From JAXJYR01 sp964593515 (lineage in GTDB: Bacteria; Bacillota_I; Bacilli_A; Erysipelotrichales; Erysipelotrichaceae), in contig CAZQJH010000096.1 of assembly GCA_964593515.1 (NCBI GenBank), positions 1-5,741 on the forward strand: DNA of 5,741 nucleotides. The letters run 5' to 3'. The stretch's first letter is position 1; every line of letters starts with the position of its first letter. This document shows positions 1-5,723 of the stretch, one piece after another. The position numbers and the translations under genes were made by a program. Under the pieces are notes generated by a model. The model was not told the DNA's origin. It ran no database searches and was given only the letters and a program-made list of their open reading frames with translations.

Positions 1-2
1 AT

Positions 3-200
3 AGTAAACAAACCATTATTCAATATTTAAATAATTATCGTATTAATAAAGCAATTGAACTAATGGCTAATACTAATGAATCATTAACGGAAATTGCTTT
101 ATCAGTTGGTTTAAACAATGCACAAAACTTCTCTAAAGTATTTCATACTATTATCGGTGAAAAACCAAGCACTTATCGTAAAAAATTAAAGAAGAGCTGA
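3..200 (+). CDS. AraC-family transcriptional regulator, C-terminal fragment
   Basis: This is the 3' end of a gene whose start lies outside the window; 65 codons are visible before the TGA at 198-200. The reading contains the second helix-turn-helix of an AraC/XylS-type DNA-binding domain. A linker helix (NNYRINKAIELM) is followed by the HTH itself (SLTEIALSVGLNNAQNFSKVF) and the family's closing motif (GEKPSTYRKKLKK), which corresponds to the usual G..P..YR. The protein would bind DNA in the cytoplasm as a transcription factor. Its effector domain and targets cannot be seen. It is convergent with hpf, and a terminator follows immediately, with the stem beginning inside the last codons. The family assignment is confident from the motif order; the specific regulon is unknown. 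Confidence 0.9.
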   Translation, partial: SKQTIIQYLNNYRINKAIELMANTNESLTEIALSVGLNNAQNFSKVFHTIIGEKPSTYRKKLKKS

Positions 201-235
201 TTTCGATTAACTTTTAGCATATCAGCTTTTTTATT
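192..235 (+). terminator. Intrinsic terminator of the AraC-type gene
   Basis: AAGAGCTGAT (192-201) pairs with ATCAGCTTTT (221-230), including one G-U pair, around a 19-nt loop. A run of T follows on the + strand. The stop codon lies inside the left arm. The loop is long, so the hairpin is moderate in strength, but its position right at the gene end and the T tract support it. Confidence 0.7.
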
Positions 236-250
236 TATAAAATTTACCAT

Positions 251-281
251 AAGAAAAGGAGTGAAATTATCTTTCACTCCT
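251..281 (-). terminator. Intrinsic terminator of hpf
   Basis: GGAGTGAAA (258-266) and TTTCACTCC (272-280) form a perfect 9-bp stem with a 5-nt loop, and one further A-T pair closes the base (257/281). Read on the minus strand, the stem follows the hpf stop codon by a few bases and continues into TTTTCTT, a good U tract. The + strand side lacks a T run, so it mainly serves hpf. Confidence 0.85.
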
Positions 282-287
282 AAAATA

Positions 288-830
288 TTATTCTACTTCA
301 ATTAATCCATAACCACCATCATGACGTTTGTAAACAACAGCCACTTCATTAGTTTCATCATCACGATAAATAAAGAATGAGTGGTCTAACATTTCCATAC
401 GCATGATAGCTTCATCTAAATCCATCTTTTCAGCACTAACACTCTTAGTTTTAACAACTTCATCATCTTCATCAAATTCATCAACATTAACTTCAAATTC
501 ACTATTATCAACAAATGCTAATGCTAATTTATCTTTATGTTTACGTGTTAAACGTGTTTTTTGACGTCTGATTTGATCTTCTAATTTATCAATTGCAAGA
601 TCGATTGCAGCATATAAATCATCATGAACTACTTCAGCTCTTAATACTGCATGTTTAGTTGGGATTGTTACTTCAATCTTTTGTTTAGTAGGATATACTC
701 TAACTACTACATTTGCTACCACTGTATCATCAATGATAACATACTTTTCTAAGTGAGCTAATTTTTGCTCAACTTTTGACTGGATACCAGCCGTTACATC
801 AATATTTTTTCCGTAGATTTGGACTTTCAT
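288..830 (-). CDS. hpf: Long-form ribosome hibernation-promoting factor
   Basis: The 180-aa product has the full length and two-domain plan of long HPF. Residues 1 to about 100 form the S30AE (YfiA/RaiA) β-α-β-β-β-α domain, which opens MKVQIYGKNIDVT and ends in a basic helix (DKLEDQIRRQKTRLTRKHK). An acidic linker follows (about 111-124). Residues 125-180 are the dimerisation domain, with the signatures KMDLDEAIMRMEML, HSFFIYRDDETNEV and YKRHDGGYGLIEVE. In the family, the N-domain sits in the decoding region of the 30S subunit and the C-domain pairs two 70S ribosomes into inactive 100S dimers in stationary phase. The start is fixed by an AAAGGAGG ribosome binding site 7-8 nt upstream. It is monocistronic, with its own terminator, and lies downstream of the ygiQ-type gene. 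Confidence 0.96.
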   Translation of the reverse strand: MKVQIYGKNIDVTAGIQSKVEQKLAHLEKYVIIDDTVVANVVVRVYPTKQKIEVTIPTKHAVLRAEVVHDDLYAAIDLAIDKLEDQIRRQKTRLTRKHKDKLALAFVDNSEFEVNVDEFDEDDEVVKTKSVSAEKMDLDEAIMRMEMLDHSFFIYRDDETNEVAVVYKRHDGGYGLIEVE

Positions 831-859
831 AATGTAATCCTCCTTTGTTCTATACTTAA

Positions 860-888
860 ATTATAGCTAAAAAAAAGATAAGTTATAG
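860..888 (-). promoter_or_regulatory. Candidate proximal promoter of hpf
   Basis: On the minus strand a perfect TATAAT (860-865) lies about 30 bases upstream of the hpf start codon. The hexamer at 17-bp spacing (CTATAA, 883-888) matches the -35 consensus poorly. A better -35-like TAGACT lies further away at a poor spacing. A start from here would leave a very short leader that still contains the ribosome binding site. In so AT-rich a spacer this could be chance. Confidence 0.3.
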
Positions 889-913
889 TCTAGTATTACA
901 CTTTTTTTTGGTG

Positions 914-919
914 TATAAT
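914..919 (+). promoter_or_regulatory. Isolated + strand TATAAT in the hpf-ygiQ gap
   Basis: A consensus -10 hexamer on the + strand follows a run of eight T. The hexamer at 17-bp spacing (TAGTAT, 891-896) is a poor -35, and no TGn extension is present. If it is active, it would produce a transcript of roughly 70 nt ending at the 963-994 hairpin, which has a good T tract in this direction. Evidence is weak. Confidence 0.2.
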
Positions 920-950
920 TAAATTAACGTGGGAAAGAAAGCCTTTACAT

Positions 951-979
951 ATTATACAAGATAAAATCCAAGTAGTTAA
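951..979 (-). promoter_or_regulatory. Candidate distal promoter of hpf, overlapping the upstream terminator
   Basis: On the minus strand TTAACT (974-979, four of six matches to TTGACA) is followed after exactly 17 bp by a perfect TATAAT (951-956). It directs transcription towards hpf with a leader of about 110 nt. The -35 hexamer lies in the loop and inner stem of the ygiQ terminator hairpin, so one gene's end and the next gene's start share DNA. It fits the consensus better than the proximal candidate at 860-888. Confidence 0.45.
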
Positions 980-998
980 GACTACTTGGATTTTTGTT
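958..998. terminator. Perfect 14-bp bidirectional terminator hairpin
   Basis: AAAATCCAAGTAGT (963-976) pairs without mismatch with ACTACTTGGATTTT (981-994) around a 4-nt loop (TAAG). On the minus strand it ends the ygiQ-type gene: the stop codon and last lysine-serine-lysine codons lie inside the first arm, and the T run is only TTTT plus ATCTTG. On the + strand the tail is TTTTTGTTGTTT, a better terminator, although no recognised + strand gene leads into it. Confidence 0.85.
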
Positions 999-2856
999 GT
1001 TTATGACGATTATTATTACGATGATAATTATTTCGTTGATTTCCTTTTTTACTATAACTTTGTCTTACATTAGGACGATTATAAGAAATTAAACATTTAG
1101 GATTATTACCAATTAAATCTTCTCTTCCTGCTTGAACTAAGGCTTTTTTTACTAAGTCATAGTTTTGTGGATAATTAAATTGCATTAAAGCTCTTTGCAT
1201 TGCTTTTTCTTCCCAAGTTTTCGCAACATATACTTTCTTCATTGTTCGTGGATCATATCCAGTATAGTACATACATGTTGATAAAGTACCTGGAGTAGGA
1301 TAGAAATCTTGTACTTGTTTAGGTGTATAATGAATTTTCTTTAAGTATTGTGCTAATTCAATTGCAGCATTTAAATCACTACCCGGATGAGAACTCATTA
1401 AATATGGAACGATATATTGATCCATCTTAAATTGTTCATTTTTAGCTTTAAATTTTTCCACAAATTTTAAATATAATTCTTTTCGTGGTTTACCCATTTT
1501 ATCTAATACTGGTGCACTAACATGTTCAGGGGCAACCTTTAACTGTCCTGAAATATGATATTGAACTAATTCATCAAAGAATTCATCATTCTTATCATAC
1601 ATTAAATAATCATAACGAATACCTGAACGAATAAATACTTTTTTAACTTTATCTACTTCACGTACAGCTCTTAAAATATCTAAATAACGTGAATGATCTA
1701 CTTTTAAATTAGGACATGGTTTAGGGAATAAACATTCTCTTTTAACACATGCTCCATATTCTCTTTGTTTATCACAAGCTTCACGTGAGAAGTTAGCTGT
1801 TGGTCCTCCTACATCATGAATATAACCTTTGAAGTTTTCCATTTGAGTAATCGTTTTAGCTTCTTCCACAATACTTTCTTTACTTCTTGTGGAAATAACT
1901 CGTCCTTGATGATGGGTAATCGCACAGAAACTACAAGAACCATAACATCCACGATTAGAAGTAATTGAGAATTGAACTTCTTCAATAGCTGGAACATAGT
2001 GATATTTAGGATGGAAAGTACGTTCATATGGTAATGAATAAGTAAAATCCATTTCTTGTTGAGTTAATGGTAAAGCTGGTTTATTTTGAATAACATACCA
2101 ACCATCATATTGTTCAACTAATACTTTAGCTTGAATAGCATCAATATTTTCATGTTGAACTCTAAAACTACGACAATATGCTTTTTTATCACTAACAACT
2201 TCATTAAAAGTAGGTAACATTACATATTCATCAATTAAATCATCTAAATTCTTTCTTTTATAACAAGTACCGCGAATATAACAAATATCTTTAATATCTA
2301 AGCCACTATTTAAAGCATCAGCTATTTCCACAATCGTATTTTCTCCCATTCCATACATTAATAAATCCGCTTGTGAATCAATTAAGACACTTCTTCTAAC
2401 CGCATCATCCCAATAATCATAATGAGATAAACGACGTAGTGAGGCTTCTACTCCCCCAATCATAACCGCTTTATGTGGGAATAAACGTTTTAAGATTTGA
2501 GTATAAACAATGACGGCACGATCAGGTCTTTTCCCCATTATTCCATCATCAGTATAATAATCTTTATCACGACGACGTTTATTTACGGAATAATGATTAA
2601 CCATTGAATCAATATTTCCTGATGATACTAAAAATCCTAAACGTGGTTCCCCAAATTGTAAGAATTCTTCATCATTATGCCAATCAGGTTGAGCTAAAAT
2701 AGCACAACTATAACCATAAGCTTGTAATACTCTTGTAATAATTGCATGACCAAAAGAAGGATGATCAACATAAGCATCACCACTTACATAAACAAAGTCA
2801 ACTTGTTCATAACCTTGTTCTAACATTTCTTCTCTTGTTGTTGGTAAAAAAGCCAT
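982..2856 (-). CDS. YgiQ-family (UPF0313) radical SAM protein
   Basis: The 624-aa product matches the length and order of the YgiQ family. The N-terminal third is the conserved Rossmann-like region (FLPTTREEM near the start, GDAYVDHPSFG at 26-36, MIGGVEASLRR at 132-142). The radical SAM core follows, with the [4Fe-4S] motif CYGSCSFC (C304, C308, C311), which would bind S-adenosylmethionine and cleave it to a 5'-deoxyadenosyl radical. A second conserved cysteine group (C361, C370, C375, C381) follows GGPTANF. Later motifs are KVAPEHVS (440-447) and DFYPTPGT (517-524). The last 24 residues are rich in Asn, Arg, Lys and Gln and look disordered. The reaction is not known for the family. The start is set by AGGAGG 8 nt upstream, embedded in the end of the preceding gene. 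The stop of that gene and this ATG form TAAAATG, so translation is probably coupled. Confidence 0.93.
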   Translation of the reverse strand: MAFLPTTREEMLEQGYEQVDFVYVSGDAYVDHPSFGHAIITRVLQAYGYSCAILAQPDWHNDEEFLQFGEPRLGFLVSSGNIDSMVNHYSVNKRRRDKDYYTDDGIMGKRPDRAVIVYTQILKRLFPHKAVMIGGVEASLRRLSHYDYWDDAVRRSVLIDSQADLLMYGMGENTIVEIADALNSGLDIKDICYIRGTCYKRKNLDDLIDEYVMLPTFNEVVSDKKAYCRSFRVQHENIDAIQAKVLVEQYDGWYVIQNKPALPLTQQEMDFTYSLPYERTFHPKYHYVPAIEEVQFSITSNRGCYGSCSFCAITHHQGRVISTRSKESIVEEAKTITQMENFKGYIHDVGGPTANFSREACDKQREYGACVKRECLFPKPCPNLKVDHSRYLDILRAVREVDKVKKVFIRSGIRYDYLMYDKNDEFFDELVQYHISGQLKVAPEHVSAPVLDKMGKPRKELYLKFVEKFKAKNEQFKMDQYIVPYLMSSHPGSDLNAAIELAQYLKKIHYTPKQVQDFYPTPGTLSTCMYYTGYDPRTMKKVYVAKTWEEKAMQRALMQFNYPQNYDLVKKALVQAGREDLIGNNPKCLISYNRPNVRQSYSKKGNQRNNYHRNNNRHKQQKSK

Positions 2857-2857
2857 T

Positions 2858-4315
2858 TTAATTTCCTCCTAGCAACGTTTTTAAGGCATGGAAAACAATA
2901 TATTCTCCATAAGTATCTAAAGCACAATATTCACTTAATTGTTGATAATATGTAGCTTTTAATTCATCATTTGCTATTTTATATTGTTGGTATACTTCTA
3001 CTGCTTGTAAACCATTACTAATAGCTAAATCACTATATCTTTTATCACTATAGACACTAACTAAAGTTTTTAATGAATAAGAGTTCTTATAGCGAATATC
3101 ATAAATATTACCCGTTTCAAATGGTAAAGCTAAATCAATCATTCGCTCACAAATTGCATCAATTTCTGAAGTATATTCAGGATAATAATTAGCTAATTGT
3201 TTTAAACGAAGCTTTTCAGCTCCTTCCATATTATAAACTAAAATACTTCCTTCTTTTGGTAAAACATTTAATAATGATTCTAAGAATGCTTTACGACAAT
3301 CTCCTTCTCCAATATATTCATAATGAGTTAATTGTCCATCTTTTTCCACATGTAAACTATATTGGAAGACTAAAGGTTCATAAGGTTTCATTCCTTTATA
3401 TGGTGGATATAAATATGTTTCCCATTCAAAGTCTAAATAAGATATAGTTGATTGATCAATACTATCTAACCATACTTTTAAAGCTGGATAATCATAAAAT
3501 AAACCACCTAAACGATCAGCCATAATTTGAGCAAACTGTTGACGATAACCTTCAATACTATCTAAATCAACATCTTTTAAACGTTGAATTCCTCTTTCTT
3601 TCATTTCATATTTATTAGCACTAGCATATAAATGTTCAATTGAACCTTCAGATGCTAAAGGAAAACATTCATCATAATAACGACATTTTAACCCTCTAGT
3701 ACAACTACTACTATGAATAGCTTGTGGACATTCATTTTCTTTAATTGTTTTTAATTTAGCTAATAATGGTTCTAAATCACGTTCACATTCAGAAATACAA
3801 TCCATTATTAATTTACCTGGTTTATTTTTAGGTCGATAAAAATAATTAGTTGTTGAAAATAGTTCATGTACATTTAATGTTTCTTCACGTACATATTTAG
3901 GATTAATGCTAATTGCATAAACTTCATCAATTTGAATATTAATTTTATTTAAGACCCACAATAAATCAGCTACTCTTTGTCCTTCACTTTCTTTAGGACC
4001 AATACTTTGATAAACCATATATAAAAGGTGTTTTCCATCTTCTTGAATTAATAATGGTACTTTAACTCTTAATTCACCATAAACAAAACGAGCATTGATT
4101 AAATGCTTTCCCTCTTGATAAGCATTAATTGCTAAAGTAGGATCATCATTTCGTTCTCCTACAAAGCAATCATTAATCATCATATATTCTTTTAATAAAT
4201 CAACGATATTTAAATTATTAATCATATAAGGATGAAAAACTAATTTATTAGTTGTGGTAAGATGATACAAGCGAGTACATCTTTCCATATTTTTTATATC
4301 AGATAAATGGTACAT
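2858..4315 (-). CDS. DUF2779 protein: degenerate Cas4/RecB-like domain plus RNase H-like exonuclease domain
   Basis: Read from the ATG at 4313-4315, the product has 485 aa. An upstream in-frame GTG (4322-4324) is overlapped by the AAGGAG ribosome binding site and is unlikely to be used. The N-terminal half resembles Fe-S PD-(D/E)XK nucleases of the Cas4/RecB type. One cysteine is near the start (C13), and three lie in a CTRGLKCRYYDEC block (C205, C211, C217), the usual four-cysteine cluster. The expected catalytic D, E and K appear replaced by K85, M100 and Y102. The C-terminal half (about 290-485) is the DUF2779 RNase H-like fold. YLDFEWE gives the D295/E297 pair, YNMEGAE gives motif two, and YCALDT gives Y463/D467, as in DEDDy 3'-5' exonucleases. 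It lies 29 nt downstream of the WYL gene and overlaps the ygiQ ribosome binding site. Its role is inferred as DNA or RNA processing; the substrate is unknown. Confidence 0.82.
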   Translation of the reverse strand: MYHLSDIKNMERCTRLYHLTTTNKLVFHPYMINNLNIVDLLKEYMMINDCFVGERNDDPTLAINAYQEGKHLINARFVYGELRVKVPLLIQEDGKHLLYMVYQSIGPKESEGQRVADLLWVLNKINIQIDEVYAISINPKYVREETLNVHELFSTTNYFYRPKNKPGKLIMDCISECERDLEPLLAKLKTIKENECPQAIHSSSCTRGLKCRYYDECFPLASEGSIEHLYASANKYEMKERGIQRLKDVDLDSIEGYRQQFAQIMADRLGGLFYDYPALKVWLDSIDQSTISYLDFEWETYLYPPYKGMKPYEPLVFQYSLHVEKDGQLTHYEYIGEGDCRKAFLESLLNVLPKEGSILVYNMEGAEKLRLKQLANYYPEYTSEIDAICERMIDLALPFETGNIYDIRYKNSYSLKTLVSVYSDKRYSDLAISNGLQAVEVYQQYKIANDELKATYYQQLSEYCALDTYGEYIVFHALKTLLGGN

Positions 4316-4323
4316 AACATCCA

Positions 4324-4329
4324 CTCCTT
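4324..4329 (-). promoter_or_regulatory. Ribosome binding site that decides the DUF2779 start
   Basis: On the minus strand AAGGAG is followed by 8 nt and then ATG at 4315-4313. The in-frame GTG three codons further upstream shares its first base with this site, so it cannot be served by it. This supports the shorter 485-aa product. Confidence 0.8.
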
Positions 4330-4344
4330 ATCCTTATAAGTATA

Positions 4345-5292
4345 TCATAATCCTTGATACTTTTTTAACATGTTTTCTAGTAAATGTTGCATTTTTTCTT
4401 TTAAATATTGTGGTTCGATTATTTCTACTTGATCTTCTAATTGTAATAAAAAATGAATCGCATCTACTTCATTATCAAAACTAGCTTCATATAGCATTTT
4501 ATTATCTTCAATCATTGTATAGTGATAATCATAACCTTGGGGTTTTTCTCTTAACCATCTTCCTTGGTTATGATATACATATGCTTTAATAACACATGGA
4601 TTTAATCTAGCTACACTAGTATTTCCAACATGATCACTTAATTTAAAACTTTCATCATAAATAAAGGTAGTCATACTTGGTTGAACATCTTTCATTCTTT
4701 CTAGCGAAAAGAAATAACGTCTAGGTGTATATAAATCATCAGTTTTATAAGCAATTAAATAATATCCATTTTTATCATGAATAATCGCATAAGGATTAAC
4801 TTTAATCCACTTTGGTTCATTATCTTTATTACCTTGGTAAAATAATCTAACTTGACGATGATTTTTTATGGCTGCTTCAACTAGTTCATAATAACGTTTT
4901 AAGGTATATGATATTGTTGGTTTAGTTTCGTTTAAGAAAGTTTTTTTATCTTCATTATGTACTTGCATTAATATTTTACTCATGGCATCTTGATATGCTT
5001 TATCATTAACTAAAACTTTATTAGTATTTAAATATGCATAAGCATCTAATAAAGCTTGACTTTCTTCATGACTAAATCTTAAAACGGGTAAAAGGATATT
5101 CTTTTTTAAAGAATATCCTCCTTCTTTACCTCTAGTTGATATTATTTCATAACCACAGGCTTCTAATTCTTTTTTATATTCACCTATATTTCGAATATTA
5201 CATTCTAATTCTTTAGCTAATTGTTCTCGTGATAACTCTTGATATCGTGATAAAGCCATTAGCATTTTAATACAATTTTCAACTCTACTCAT
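4345..5292 (-). CDS. WYL-domain transcriptional regulator with N-terminal winged helix
   Basis: The product has 315 aa from the ATG at 5290-5292, preceded by AAAGAGG at 5 nt. A longer reading from 5355 would overlap the ankyrin gene and carries no site of its own. Residues 3-62 form an HTH_11/DeoR-like winged helix (SREQLAKELECNIRNIGEYKK, then the wing TRGKEGGYSL). Residues about 133-205 form the WYL domain, with the name motif present as YYL (NGYYLIAYK, 175-183) and the usual arginine-rich end RRYFFSLERM (191-200). The remainder is the WCX C-terminal extension. In this family the WYL domain senses a ligand, often a nucleic acid or nucleotide, and controls DNA binding. It follows the ankyrin gene with a 1-nt gap, probably translationally coupled. 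An autoregulatory role through the repeat at 5692-5719 is plausible. Confidence 0.92.
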   Translation of the reverse strand: MSRVENCIKMLMALSRYQELSREQLAKELECNIRNIGEYKKELEACGYEIISTRGKEGGYSLKKNILLPVLRFSHEESQALLDAYAYLNTNKVLVNDKAYQDAMSKILMQVHNEDKKTFLNETKPTISYTLKRYYELVEAAIKNHRQVRLFYQGNKDNEPKWIKVNPYAIIHDKNGYYLIAYKTDDLYTPRRYFFSLERMKDVQPSMTTFIYDESFKLSDHVGNTSVARLNPCVIKAYVYHNQGRWLREKPQGYDYHYTMIEDNKMLYEASFDNEVDAIHFLLQLEDQVEIIEPQYLKEKMQHLLENMLKKYQGL

Positions 5293-5293
5293 T

Positions 5294-5656
5294 TTAACCT
5301 CTTTGATAGCTTTTTGGTAAATTAATTGGGGCATATCGCATCGGGAATGGACCAAACACTTTATCTTTCTTACATTCTTTAGGAATAACTCCTAAATAAG
5401 CTAATGGTGCTACTACTTCCCCAATTCCTCTTTCTAATGCTAATCCTAATGCTTCACTTACTTGTTTTGCTCCATAAGATACAAGTAATAAAACCATATC
5501 AGCATTACGAGTATATACAGCATGTAATAGAATTGGATATCCATTGAAATACCAGTTAGGATCAGCACCATATTGTAATAAATCTTCTACGCGATCCAAG
5601 TTTTCGTCCCATACTGCACTTAACATTTCTGTTGCCATCTTTCTTTCATTAATCAT
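5294..5656 (-). CDS. Short ankyrin-repeat protein
   Basis: This is a 120-aa cytoplasmic protein with no signal peptide or membrane segment. Ankyrin repeats are visible at residues about 8-36 (a helix pair ending LLQYGADPNW) and about 40-65 (PILLHAVYTRNADMVLLLVSYGAK). A worn third repeat follows at about 67-90 (EALGLALERGIGEVVAPLAYLG). The tail, residues 91-120, is basic and proline-containing and shows no repeat. Ankyrin repeats mediate protein-protein contacts, so a partner is implied but not identified; the WYL or DUF2779 product is a candidate only because of adjacency. The start is supported by GAGGG 7 nt upstream. It is the first gene of the operon, and its last codons (AGA GGT TAA) provide the WYL ribosome binding site. 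Confidence 0.8.
   Translation of the reverse strand: MINERKMATEMLSAVWDENLDRVEDLLQYGADPNWYFNGYPILLHAVYTRNADMVLLLVSYGAKQVSEALGLALERGIGEVVAPLAYLGVIPKECKKDKVFGPFPMRYAPINLPKSYQRG
5298..5304 (-). promoter_or_regulatory. Ribosome binding site of the WYL gene inside the ankyrin gene
   Basis: AAAGAGG on the minus strand lies in the last codons of the ankyrin gene, 5 nt before the ATG at 5292. It selects this start over the upstream in-frame ATG at 5355. It also implies that ribosomes finishing the ankyrin gene expose or re-use the site. Confidence 0.7.
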
Positions 5657-5691
5657 ATCTAGACCCTCTTTCCTTATTTACAAGTCTATGA

Positions 5692-5719
5692 TATATCTAT
5701 ATTTTACACTATAGATGTA
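5692..5719. promoter_or_regulatory. Inverted repeat, candidate operator of the ankyrin-WYL operon
   Basis: On the + strand TATATCTATA (5692-5701) and TATAGATGTA (5710-5719) are inverted repeats, nine of ten bases complementary, around an 8-bp centre (TTTTACAC). The inner seven base pairs, ATCTATA/TATAGAT, are perfect. The repeat covers the -10 box and spacer of the predicted operon promoter, where a dimeric repressor would block RNA polymerase. The WYL protein, second gene of this operon, is the obvious candidate binder, by inference only. The AT-rich composition makes chance repeats more likely than usual. Confidence 0.5.
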
Positions 5720-5723
5720 ACAA
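5696..5723 (-). promoter_or_regulatory. Candidate promoter of the four-gene operon
   Basis: On the minus strand TTGTTA (5718-5723, four of six matches to the -35 consensus) is followed after 16 bp by TATAGA (5696-5701, four of six matches to -10). Transcription would begin near 5690 and leave a leader of about 30 nt before the ankyrin start codon. The match is moderate, but this is the only stretch between the window edge and the first gene, and the operator-like repeat coincides with it. Confidence 0.4.

Noticed and set aside
893..918. TACAC/GTGTA hairpin around the T run in the hpf leader as an attenuator
   Set aside because: The stem is only 5 bp with an 8-9 nt loop and no alternative pairing was seen; too weak to call.
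1809..2027. 72-aa minus-strand reading frame inside the ygiQ-type gene
   Set aside because: It overlaps a confidently assigned radical SAM core in another frame, has no recognisable domain, and has no credible ribosome binding site.
3256..3447. 63-aa + strand reading frame
   Set aside because: It lies wholly antisense to the DUF2779 gene, has no domain or start signals, and is what AT-rich coding DNA yields by chance.
2858..4315. CRISPR-associated locus because of the Cas4-like domain
   Set aside because: No direct-repeat array and no other cas gene is visible, and DUF2779 proteins are a separate branch from Cas4.
4313..4324. GTG at 4324 as the DUF2779 start
   Set aside because: The AAGGAG ribosome binding site overlaps the GTG and is ideally spaced for the ATG at 4315.
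5290..5355. ATG at 5355 as the WYL start
   Set aside because: It would overlap the end of the ankyrin gene by about 60 bases and adds 21 residues unlike the family. The ATG at 5292 has its own site and begins right at the winged helix.
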